From Sinotaia quadrata (taxonomy: Eukaryota > Mollusca > Gastropoda > Architaenioglossa > Viviparidae): 64,000 bases of DNA. The stretch covers positions 69,187,759-69,251,758 of the forward strand of contig CM054181.1 in NCBI GenBank assembly GCA_028829895.1, read 5' to 3'. A program made the position numbers and the translations under genes. Below, in pieces: positions 11,968-23,280 of this stretch (its first letter is position 1; every line of letters starts with the position of its first letter). The notes beneath the pieces are model-generated. The model had not been told where the DNA came from and ran no database searches. It saw nothing but the letters and a program-made list of their open reading frames with translations.

Positions 11968-13300
11968 AGTAGTAATTAATTTTGTTCAGCCAGTGTCTTC
12001 ATTTGTAGTTTTGTAGTACTTAATTCCTGTTCAGCCAATGTACTCAGATGTGGTTTGTAATACTTAAGTTCTGCTTCAGTGATCTGACTGTTTTTGTTTG
12101 ATTTCTTTCAGTTGTTTCTTTTTTATTTTATCGGGGGGGGTGGGGGGAGTGGCAATAGTAGTAGTATGGATATATTGATCAGCATCAATATCTAATTTTG
12201 ACTGATTTTTGTGTTTATGATACATCAGTTCAAGTGTTGTTTATACCTTAACTTTTTAACAATTGAAATAAATTCATGGAACTGAAGGAAAATAATTCAA
12301 CCATAACAAGTGAGAGATAACAGTCCTTAACAGTACTAGAAGTCTGTCTATACAGCACGTTTATAACTGTACCAATAACTAAATAGGGGACGATTGTCAT
12401 AATTATACCCTAGATAGTCTATAACAAAACAGCATCTGTCAGGTGGAATAACTGCTAAATACAGTTAAGAAGAATTTTCAAACTGTATCTAGGCTTACCT
12501 CCTGCACCCCCTTAGACTGCATGCTCCTGACACATTCAGCGGTGCCTAACGGCTCTATTCTTATGGTTCATATTACCCCCACCCCTTATCAAGCCCCACC
12601 CTATCCTCATTTTGTCACATGGTACAGAGAATGACAATCATGGCAGTTTCAATTAACAATCTACAGATTCTCAAACAACAAGCAATTTAGTAATAATAAA
12701 TCTAATAAGAAAAATAACAAGAATCAAGTTCACATCATCTATATGCAGTAGTTGTAAAAATCCTATGCTTAACAAATAGAATAATGTCATTTGCATCATG
12801 TGGTGGTTGGTAAAATCTGACTCGCATTCAATAATTTATAAAATATCAATCAACTACTAGATATCTCCTGTGCGTTGCTGTAGATTATAAATTATAGCAA
12901 ATGATCATCCATTTAATTTACAGATATAATTATAGATTCTTAAATAGTACCAACATCACAAGACAGAGAAATAAGACAACATGGCGGCTTCATTTATCCG
13001 CACTCTCACATTTATTTAGATTTAGATTTCAACAATACAAGCATCTTAAAATGCCCTGATACGCAAATGAAGACTTTACACATGTACACAAATCAGGACT
13101 TAAGACTTATTTACACTGACAGATACAAATCAGACTAAGCGCCACATCAGCTATTAATCTAACATAACACTGACCGGAAAATAAAAGATATAAAACTAAG
13201 AATGCAACTGTACACCACACCTAGTTTATATTCCCACAGTAATAGCATCAATACTATTTTTTACCACTATCTTCCTACAGTGAGAGAGAACTACCATCTA
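11968..13300. other. Spacer between inverted copies 1 and 2 of the dispersed repeat
   Basis: No coding sequence. It holds two phrases of the GTTCAGCCA(G/A)TGT type (about 11985 and 12027), a G-run (12133-12147), and AACATGGCGGC (12978-12988), a YY1-like hexamer core without flanking evidence of a gene. Confidence 0.5.
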
Positions 13301-13600
13301 GTAGAGTAAATTTGCCTATCCCTGTGTCTATACTTAACAATTATATCTTTGTTGCTAATGTTAACGTGACCCGACCTTGGGCACTGCTTATGATGATATT
13401 TTGGGAGTAAATAACTCACGTGGAGAATGTGCTAGAAACTTGCTGATTAATCTAAACCATTTTTAGGCGGCTAAGTAGTTTTTATTATCCAATGGTTAAG
13501 ATTTACAAGAATGAGACCAGCCAATGGGCTGAGATTAAAAGTTGTCTGTTGAAAAGAATTTATTTTCTAATCACTTTGAATTTAATGTGGAAGAAGTCCA
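13301..13600 (+). repeat. Dispersed repeat family, copy 2
   Basis: This copy starts at GTAGAGTAAATTTGCCTATC and ends after CTAATCACTTTGAATTTAAT. It is more diverged in the middle (GGCGGCTAAGTAGTTTTTAT replaces the usual ACTGGATGA block). It faces copy 1 as an inverted repeat with a 1.33-kb spacer. Confidence 0.78.
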
Positions 13601-13604
13601 GTCA

Positions 13605-15300
13605 TGAAAGGTGGCCATTAGATTAATGCTGAGTTAAATGAGAAGTCAATTATATTTACTCATCTCATAATTCGTGCACATTATCAACATACACAAGCAA
13701 TTGAACCTTGGACATGTGGGTGCAGTGAATGTACATCTGTGAATCACGGGTCATTGATACGTATATATGGTCTCTAGGTCAGCTAGCAAATTCTACTACA
13801 TCATGACATGGAAACCGAATGAGCAAATATGGGCGTCTCGTAACTGGCTAGTGGTTCCCCCATCCTGCTATTCTCATTTACCTCTCCGCATCCTTCACCA
13901 TTTAGAGTGACCTACATCTTAATAGATCATAAACACCCGTTGCACCACAGGTACACAACCTAGTTAACAGTAAAATACTTCTCATAAACAATAAAAGAAA
14001 TATTCATTAATATTCATTAGAAATTAGAAAAAATGTTTTAGTCAATCGACATAATTTGCCTAGAACTCCTCTGACAAAGGGTTAAACAAAATAGTGCCCA
14101 CAAAGAGTTGAAGAAAACAATGCCCATACAGAGTTAAAATCATTTATATCCACCAACATCATCTATTTAATCTGAGGTCACACTTGACATTTGCCAATAT
14201 CACAACTTCTAAGTGATTTACCTCCTAGTCTTTGCATTCTAAAGAAATGTACTAGTCCGCACTTTGATCGCACTAGCTTGCACGGTCCTGCACAGATTGC
14301 AAAATCGAGTATTTGCCCTAGCTCTGTGTATGTGTATTTGAGAAAGAAAAAGAGAGAGACCAGTTGTTGATTAAAAGGGGAACTTGCAAACTTAACTCAT
14401 TAGCTACTGACTGCTTCTTACTTAATACATAGTGTTGAACTTTACTGTCAAAAGAAATCATTCACCAAACAGCAAACTCCAGTCGCTAAAGAATTCTTGT
14501 ACGTTTTGGCGGAGGTGGAGGTTGTGGAATGGGAGGAAAAAAAACATTTTCAGTTCTTAACTCTATGTAGAACTCAGTAGCAGGTTCGCGTCAAACTTGG
14601 TCGTATCTAAATATTAGCAATACATTGTGACATCTCTTGAGTAGAGACTGGTCACATTTTCAGCAATAGTCTTAAGGACTTGCTCCCTGCAGCGACGGAG
14701 AAAATGTACGTTTTGTGGTGAAAAGCTACCGCGCATTAACACACCAGGGCATCTTGCACGTGGTGAATCAGGTCAGGACCTCGAGTCAGTGCTAAGTCAG
14801 CCGTGGCCCGTACAGAGCGAGCACATACTAACTGCACGTGCAGGGTTAATAATTAATACATATTAAATGCAAGTGTAGTAATAATAATTAGTACAATGGT
14901 AAATATTGTCCGCCTTAGAGCGAAATGTAGTAAGAACGGTAAGCTTCATAAAAGAGTTTTAGGTACATGTACGTGCACCTGCAAAGTGTTCAAAAACAGA
15001 ACTGAGCATAAAGAGTTTCTAATTGACATCACTTATCAATAAACATATTATTTTTAAATTAAAATAAATGACTTCAATAAATAACAAGGGTTTGAGGTCT
15101 ATGAGTACCTTGATCCTGGTACTGTTGTCATGTATTCAAGCAGAAGACAGCGCCATACAAACATACACAGGGTTTGTTTTGCTGAAAGAAACGTCAGTGA
15201 ACAGTCGTGCATGTGTCAATGGATGTACCGGCCTTTTCTGACGTCATAAGTATTGTGTAAAGACGATACACGTTACTGCTGCAGCAATTTTAAAGAACAA
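13605..15300. other. No gene recognised
   Basis: AT-rich DNA with no frame of interest. GC-richer patches at 14,500-14,830 and 15,130-15,250 have no recognisable motif. Confidence 0.5.
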
Positions 15301-15317
15301 ATTTCATCTTCCGTCTC

Positions 15318-15640
15318 AACCACACGCGCTCTCTCTCACACACACACATACAAACATACATACACACCTCATCTCTCTCACACATATATACACACTTCCC
15401 CATATCTCTCTCTCACACACACACATATATATACACACTTCCCAATCTCTCTCTCTCTCTCTGATATAATAAACATTTCCCCATCTCTCTCTATTTCTGT
15501 ATTTTTCATTTTCTCCACATCTTTCTTTCTCTCTCTCAGTATCTCACTTTTCCATTCTCTCTCACTTTCTCTACCATCTATTTCCTTCTCAGTCTATCTC
15601 TCCCTTTTTCTCTCTTCTTTCCCTCTCCTTTTACTTGCTT
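15318..15640. repeat. CA/CT-rich low-complexity block
   Basis: Three related blocks of CTCTCACACACACATA then ATACACACTTCCC (about 15333, 15374 and 15412), then CT-rich text to about 15640. The 138-codon frame across it is Ser/Leu/His low complexity and not credible as a gene. Confidence 0.9.
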
Positions 15641-15727
15641 CTTTTCACTGGCTCCTAAACCAAAAATAGCTTATATTTCTCTCTCCTTCTGTGTGGGTGT
15701 ATATATGTGTGTGTGTATATGTGTACA

Positions 15728-15729
<2 letters not shown>

Positions 15730-15794
<65 letters not shown>
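15730..15794. repeat. (GT)n microsatellite
   Basis: About 32 GT units. Confidence 0.97.
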
Positions 15795-16054
15795 CAGTTC
15801 TGATGTGTTTCTCCATCTCTGTCTTGTTCTTTTTTCTTCGCTCTTTCAAAAGCACACATGCATACACATTTTCTCTCTCCCCCACTTTCAAATTAAACAT
15901 TTTTTTATTAAATTAATTAAATTAGTAAATTGCCTCAAACAAATATACACAAACACATACATTGTAGTGCATCCATTCGAAAAATGCACAGTATTAAATT
16001 TCAGCCCTAAAGAGAGAGGGGAAAGGAAGAATTTTTCCTAATAATAAGCACTGA

Positions 16055-16482
16055 TCAGTCAGAGCTAGTCCAGGGGAAACCCACCATAAAATCAAAAACA
16101 TTTTCGCTCTGACCAACTGCCACTAGACCATGATGAATGGCAGTGAACCCAGGTAAAACCCAAGATAGAGTATAAATGAATTTAGTGACAACCATAAGCC
16201 AAAATAAAATATATAGACAGGAGTAACACAAAGATGCTACTTCCAGTTTGGCCATTTCATGAGGAAGGGAATGTCCATTAACTATGTCACAGTTAAAAGA
16301 AATAGATAGTCAAAACACTTGACTAAGAAAAAGATAGGAGGAAAGTACTTACCCTCTTCCACATTCTATAAAGAGATAAACTCAACAGAGGGTTTTACTG
16401 GTTTGCATTTGGTTCACTTGGAGCTGATCTAAAGTGACATACTTTCCTGGAAGTGGATCAAGGGAGGCCATTCTGTCCTGAA
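16055..16482 (-). other. Exon-like minus-strand segment, unconfirmed
   Basis: On the minus strand ATCTTTCAG (ending at 16483) precedes a 32-codon frame starting DRMASLDPLPGKYVTLDQLQ, which stops at TGA. GAAGAGG|GTAAGTACTT, an excellent donor, follows about 35 bases later near 16353. Farther on, an ATG frame (16255-16055, 66 codons) has one hydrophobic segment (LYILFWLMVVTKFIYTL). Acceptor, sensible peptide and donor together look like a real exon, but the in-frame stop before the donor argues against a plain internal coding exon. Not recognised. Confidence 0.22.
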
Positions 16483-17275
16483 AGATTGTGGATGAAAAAA
16501 CAAGAGTTAAGTGTTGCATCACAGTTTAACTCTTGAGATGGAATGTTCTTAGGAAAAAATCGGTAAGATGTGTGGGATATCAAAGTGGAATCCCATTCAT
16601 ACTAACTTATGTGTTGTGGCCATTAATCCAAATAGGACTCATACCCTGAAGATCGATTCATCAAAATCAGGAATACTTAGTGTCTAGAGAACTACTGTTA
16701 GATGCAGAACATTCTTGCAGTAAAGTTAGCTATTCCTGTGTGATCACATTGGGCTGTGTCCCCCAAAATTAACTTCACTTTTCTTTTATTGTATTTATAT
16801 AATTGTTGTTCCATAAGGTTTCTTATTTTTACTTTTACTCATCTAATTATTAATTCTTTATCACTTCATATTTATGTATTGTAATTCTGTAATGTTCGTA
16901 CTGTTTCTGTTGTGTTACACCAGGTAGCCAGATTAGCAAGCTATTCAGTACCCAGCATGCAAAACCAGCATTGTCTGTGTGTCCATCACCTATTCATATT
17001 TTACCATTGGGGAGCTTTCTTAAACTGGGATAGCGATGGCACTAGGGCATGGCATATACACACATACAATACTCAGTGTATTAAAATTGATTACACCTAT
17101 TGAAAATGAAAGATTGCAGAGTACATCAATGGGTTTACAAAATAATTTTAGACAAGTAATGCTAGATTGAAGTGTTAGGCTACTAATGTTAAAGACATAC
17201 AGACTTGGATTTTGGTCATATCTGGTTATACCTAGTTTATCTGGCTCGTTCAGTGTGTCTCTGGAATGTAAGTGT

Positions 17276-17700
17276 GTTCTTGTTCATTGAAACAACAGTT
17301 AATAGGACACGTTTATGTGTTCATTGAAACAAGATTAATAGGACAGGTTTATGTGCAGTGAAACAAGGGTTAATAGGAAAATTTATGCATTCATTGGAAC
17401 AAGGGTTAATAGTATATGTTTATGTGCAGTGAAACAAGGTTTAATAGGACGTTTATGCATTCATTGGAACAAGGGTTAATAGGACAAGTTTACATGCATT
17501 GAAACAAGGCTTAATAGGACATGTTTATGCATTTTTTGGAACAAGGGTTAATAGGACAAGTTTATTGTGCATAGAACAAATATCAGCAAACAAGTTTGTG
17601 TGTAGTGAAAAGTTGGTGTATGAGTTTATGTGCAGTGAAACAAGTTATAGTAGATCAGTTAATGTGGTTTAAAACAAAGGTTAGAAGACGAGTTTATATG
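17276..17700. repeat. About 36-bp minisatellite, array A
   Basis: About nine to eleven units of 34-40 bp contain CATTGAAACAAGGGTTAATA then GGACAAGTTTATG, decaying after 17570. The unit is clearly related to the array at 19455-20335. Confidence 0.9.
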
Positions 17701-19454
17701 CAAAAAAACAAGTTATAGTATGTCAGCTAAAGTCAGATGTTCTGGAATTCAGGTCAGCTGACCCATTGAACATGCTGTCCTCATAAAATCATACTGAGCA
17801 TTTCACCACATGATGACACTTATTTACTGTTCTGTTAACTCCACTGATATTATCTAATTACTCGACTTAAAGCTAAACACTACTTTGCTTGCATTATGTA
17901 AAGAAAAGCCATATTTGTGTATATATACCCTACTTTTCTTCAAGAATAATTTAACTTGTCACATATGCGAGAGGAATGTACATAATAATTGTATGTTGTT
18001 ATTTTGATATTTCTCTGTTTAACTTAGTTCGTTGTTATCATTACTATTTTGCATTTATAGGTACATAAATTCTGTTGTAACTTCGTATGTTGAATAATTA
18101 TAAGTACTTACCATATTTCCTCTATTAAAATTATTGAACCTAGTATTTTTTACCAACTCCTTTATGAGTAGCTATTTTTATCATTCGGTGTTAGTGTGGA
18201 TTTTAATTCAATTTTCAATTCAACTCCAATTTTATTCTTAGGCGGGGGATGATGTCACATAATGGCATTATGTAGCACACATCCACCCTCCTCTAAATAT
18301 AGATTACAGTCAAAACTAGCTCTAGGACAGTTGAACCTTATCCCCAGTTCAGAGTAACAAGTCACTTTCAACAGACCATTCAGACCACATATCAAATGCC
18401 TGCAACAAATGTACCGAAACCTACCAGTATATTGGCAGTTCAAAACAGTTGACCATTATAGTAATAAGTGCTTTGTCTCCTGGCATTAATAATCTATAAT
18501 CATACTGAGTAGCAGCTACAATCCCTTATTACTGATTACCATCACAGAAGGAAACCATCCTTTCTATATATTATTGCCAAAGGTATGTGGTTTTACTTAT
18601 ATATCCAAATATTATATCCATGTCATTATTATCCTTAACAATATTTCATATTTGCTAAACATTTCACTTTTGATATTGGACTGTATAATGACCATGTACA
18701 TAAGAGTGTTCAGTCTGAGAACAAACGTGAACAAATATTTAGCTGTGTGTATATTACTGGCAGATCAGCACCTTTTTCTTATGTGCTGACTTGCAACAAA
18801 TGCTGAGCCACATAGCAAAACCAGACTAGAATGACCTTGGGTGAGAGACAGTTCAATGGATCACACGTGCATCCACTACAGTACCAAGACCCTAGACTCA
18901 ATGTCAGGTGCATCATGAGTTAAGTGACTAAAAATCCAGCAGCTGAACAGCTTCTCTCTTATTTATCACAGAGTTCAGAATTCTCATATAAAACTCACTT
19001 ATCAGTTCACTCATAAGAACAAGACTCAAATAACACAAAAGTGTCATACGACTCGAATAAATTTTCTCTTACCACACTACACAATGATATATATTTATGA
19101 ATTTGACTATAACTGTCAAACTATTCTTTATATGTAACCATGCTGTCTTATTTTATTTCTTGTTAAATACATTTAAATATTGATACTTAACCACTCGTGT
19201 TGGCGTGACTCACTTATATGTTGTAGTCTGTCACTTGTTTTAATTACTGTACCTGGCTGAACCTATCGGAGGGGGGCGGGGGGGGGGCTCAGAGCTATCT
19301 TCTAGGCTTTCATTCTTCTTTTCTACATTGTTCTATCTTCCTTCTTTCCAACACGTGGCCATCCAGAAGGTATGTTTTGGGGAATTAGCCTAAGGTTACG
19401 GGCGGCCTCGGATGGTGGAGATTTAGCATCTTGCCCATCTCCCAGCAAAACGTC
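17701..19454. other. Unique-looking spacer between related minisatellite arrays
   Basis: No gene recognised. One 71-codon plus frame (18574-18789) and one minus frame (18443-18255) lack any motif. A G-run lies at 19269-19288. Confidence 0.5.
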
Positions 19455-20335
19455 ACAGATTAGTAGATGAGTTAATGTGATTTGAAACAAAGGTTAGTAA
19501 TCAAGTTAATGTGATTTGAAACAAGATAGTAAACAAATTACTGAGATTTGAAACAAAGGTTAGTAAACGAATTAATTTGGTTTGAAATCAAGGTTTGTAA
19601 ACAAGTTAATGTGATTTGAAACAAGATAGTAAACAAATTACTGTGATTTGAAACAAAGGTTAGTAAACGAATGAATGTGCTTTGAAACAGATTTTAGTAA
19701 TAAACAAATTGATGTAGTTTCAAACAAAGTTTAGTAAATGAGTTAATGTTATTTGAAACATCTGTTAGTAAACAAATTAATGTGATTTGAAACAAAAGTT
19801 AATAAATAAATTAATGTGATGAGGTATTGTGATTTGAAGCAAAGATTAGTAAATGAGTTTGTGTGCACTGACACAAAGTTTAGTAGATGAGTTGATGTGC
19901 ATTGAAACAAAGGTAAATAGACACGTTCATGTGCACTGAAGCTAAAGTTAGTAGATGAGTTGATGTGCATTGAAATAAGTATTAGTAGACAAGTTCATGT
20001 GCATTGAAACAAAGGTGAGTAGAAGAGTTCATGTGCATTGAAACAAAGGTTAGTAAATGAGTTTATGTGCATTGAAAGAATGAATAGTAGATGGGTTAAT
20101 GTACAATGAAACAAAGGTTGGTAGACGAGTTTATGTGCATTGAAGCAAAGGTTGGTAGACAAGTTTATGGTGCATTGAAACAAAGGTTGGTAGACGAGTT
20201 TATGTGAATTGAAGCAAAGGGTGGTAGACGAGTTTATGTGCATTGAAGCAAAGGTTAGTAGATGCGTTGATGTGCATTGAAACAATTGTTAGTAGACAAG
20301 TTCATGTGCATTGAAACAACGGTTAGTAGAAGGCA
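19455..20335. repeat. About 36-bp minisatellite, array B
   Basis: More than 20 units of about 33-37 bp contain GTGCATTGAAACAAAGGTTA then GTAGACGAGTTTAT. The left third uses the variant GTGATTTGAAACAAAGGTTA with GTAAACAAATTA. Relatedness to array A is plain (GAAACAAGG-TTAATAGGAC against GAAACAAAGGTTAGTAGAC). Minus-strand frames through it are artefacts. Confidence 0.93.
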
Positions 20336-22800
20336 AGTTAATGCAGAACTGGATAATGGTCATTGATGAACAGTAGCAAGTGTGAATTGCATCAAAGATT
20401 TAAGTATTATTTAGAACTAGTCAGTTTTTTTAATCTTATTCAAATTATATCCTTAGAGAAAGACACAAGTTAAAGTGAAGCTTCGTAATTCCCCTGTAAA
20501 TTTCAGTTTATCTAAATTGCATACAAATTAAGTAACTTTGGTGTGTGGTTTTGCTGCAATGATAAAATAAAGATGAATAACATTTCGGTCGTAAATGTCA
20601 GTTTAATAGATCAATTACAGATAAATATATTTCAGAATATTACACATCTACTTCTAACCAGCTTGTAACACAAAACGTTCCAATGCATATAACAGAGATA
20701 GCTCTATTGCATGTAAAAAGAAAAGTTATATTGCATAAGACAGAAAGTTCTGTTGCATGCAACATGGAAAGTGCAAATGGGGGCTCGCCAATGACATAAT
20801 AATTGATGACAAGACGGTCACGCACAATTTTATTTTTTATTTATTTTTAGGAATAGATCCCTGTTGCTGGAATTGGAGTTTATGTGTGGGGCGGAAGTAG
20901 AAGGACTTAACAACTGACATGAGTAATTCAGCTAGTGCCTTTACTTCGGACAAGTAACACCTGGGTAAAGGAGGTAATTAGATATTACATATCCAGGGCT
21001 TGACTCCAGACGGCAAAGACGAAAAACCCGTCGAGGGTGATTGTTTATTAATAATTGAAGAGAATGATTATTAATAGGCATGTATATAAAATATTTGTTA
21101 CATAAGAAACAATTAAACCCTTTCACACTATCTATCTCTATTATATTTCTATGTGCCTGTCTATCTGTCTCTCTCCCTCTCTGTTATAGTTCTATGTGTC
21201 TGTCTATCTACCTCTATTTCCATTTCTGTCTGTCTATCTATCTCTGTTATATTTCTATGTGTCTAGTCTCTCTCTCTCTCTCTCTCTCTCTGTTATATTT
21301 CTGTGTCTATCTATCTCTGTTATATTTCTATGGCTATTTCTATTATCTGTCTATCTCTCTCAATCTCTGTTATATTTCTATGTCCTGACTGTTTATCCAT
21401 CTCTCTCTTTTATATTTCTGTCTGTCTATCTGTCGTTGACTCCCCAAATCTCAGTCATTATTTATTTTAACATTAAGCCATCTTTCCACAGTCTTGTCTG
21501 ACGTCAGTCTCCGTTTTCTCTCAGTGCATGATTCGGCTGGAAGACAAATATATATATATTATGTTCACTCCTTCCAGACTACATCCAGGATCAGTGTCGA
21601 CGTCGGATTTTTAAAATAGTTCATTTGTGAGGGGATGTGGACTTTCTCTTTCCTTGCACCCCGCTAAACCCCTTCCCCACCCTACATTCCCACTCTGCAC
21701 ACTTCACCACTACTACCTCTACCATGCCACGATCGCTCGGAAATTAGGAAGTGATAGGACTAAAAGTAAGCTTGCGTGTTTTTGCAGTTGTTTGTAAACA
21801 CGACTTGACGTGGCCTGCTTCTTGTCTTGTTAATAGGCCGATCGCCTGACGCTCGGGTCTCCTCGGGAATGCTCGGGTCACGTCGCCGATGTTCAGGTTT
21901 TGCATCAAACTCCCTAATCCTACACATCCTTCCACCTCTCCTCCACCCACCAACCACCACCCACCCCCGCCCCGTTAAATACGGGGATTTTTCTGCGCTT
22001 CCTTTTACATAGTCATAAATTATGGCTTTGATGAGTAACTTAGATGTCTGCAGTGATGATATTGACGAGTGTGTTAGATGTCTGCATTGATGTACTGACA
22101 AGTGTGTTAAATGTGTGTTAGATGTCTGCAATGTATTGACAATGTGTTAGATGTCTGCAGCGATGTAGTGATGAATGGACTACCGGCGCCGTCCGCGAAA
22201 TCAGCGCAAGCGTTCGGAAGTAGCATTCATCAGATATTATTCGTTAATAATAATGAGCAGTTCAGCCGTTTGCTATTATGACATTGTTGAACTACAAAGC
22301 TATCTGTTGTCACAACAGGTCGAAACAATGACGACTGTGTGGACTGTACCCTGGAGGTCAGTGATCTCTCCCGCGTGTCCATGGTGTGGCTTGCTTGCTG
22401 GCCATGAAGTTAGAAGTTTGAGTAATATAGGAAGACGTGGTTGTTTGTTTGTTTTTTTAAGGATTCCATTATAAAAGCAGTCTAAAATCCCTGGTGGGAC
22501 CTTTTTCACCCCCTTCCGCCAGCCCTCCCGCCCTCCACCTCGGAACGCAATGTGAGGCTGTAGGGTCCAACAGGGACACTTCAGATCAGATAACGTCTGA
22601 TGAAGGAAATAATCAACGCAAACTCCAGTGGTGACTTTAAACTGCTATCAATTCCCCACACATACACTCCTCTAACACCCAGGCCTACCAGCATTGAATT
22701 CTAGACCGCATACACACTGTACAGTAAAGTGTTTCATTCTTGGCAAATAGATACTTCTTTATTCAATATTTGAAATTTTAAACTTAAAAGTTGTGAAAGA
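20336..22800. other. No gene supported; CT/TCTA-rich tract inside
   Basis: 21127-21435 is a degenerate tract of CTATCT/CTCT with a recurring GTTATATTTCTATGTGTCT phrase, which gives Ser/Leu/Tyr frames. 22175-22474 is an ATG frame of 99 codons with a basic start (MDYRRRPRNQRKR) and nothing else recognisable. A short TGTTAGATGTCTGCA repeat lies at 22040-22160. Confidence 0.5.
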
Positions 22801-22805
22801 ACATT

Positions 22806-23080
22806 TATTAAGTACTGAGGTTAAGTCTACACTTATCAACAGTACTGAGGTTAGTTCTGCACTCATCATCATTAATAAGGTTAGGTTTACACTCATACCA
22901 GTACTGAGGTCAGGTTACACTCATCATCAGTACCGAGGTTAGGTCTACACTCATCATCAGTACTGAGGTTAGGTCTACACTCATCATCAGTACTGAGATT
23001 AGGTCTACACTCATCATCAGTACTGAGGTTAGGTCTACCATCATCATCAGTACTGAGGTTAGGTCTTCACTCATCATTAT
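22806..23080. repeat. 30-bp minisatellite, about nine copies
   Basis: Units contain CATCATCAGTACTGAGGTTA then GGTCTACACT. The middle copies are near identical and the left copies diverged. Confidence 0.94.
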
Positions 23081-23218
23081 TTACTTTTAATAATATTTCA
23101 TTCACTAGTATAGCAAATACACCATTATTGTTTTAAGAAATATCCTTTATGCTGGTGCATTATTTTACTTTAGTCCAATCCTTCCTGTCTTAGTTGCAAC
23201 AACTGTTAGACTCGCACT

Positions 23219-23280
23219 TTTTTCATTCTTTTCTTTTCTTTTCTTTTTTTCTTTTTTTTTTTTTTTTGGGGGGGCGGGGG
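23219..23280. repeat. T-rich and poly-G run
   Basis: CTTTT units, then a T15-16 run, then a G-rich run. Confidence 0.9.

Noticed and set aside
15253..15669. 138-codon frame
   Set aside because: Almost wholly low complexity (His-Thr, Ser-Leu) from CA/CT tracts, with no domain and no acceptable start context.
19749..20285. Minus-strand frames of about 70-96 codons with a recurring Phe/Cys/His pattern
   Set aside because: They are produced by the 36-bp minisatellite unit.
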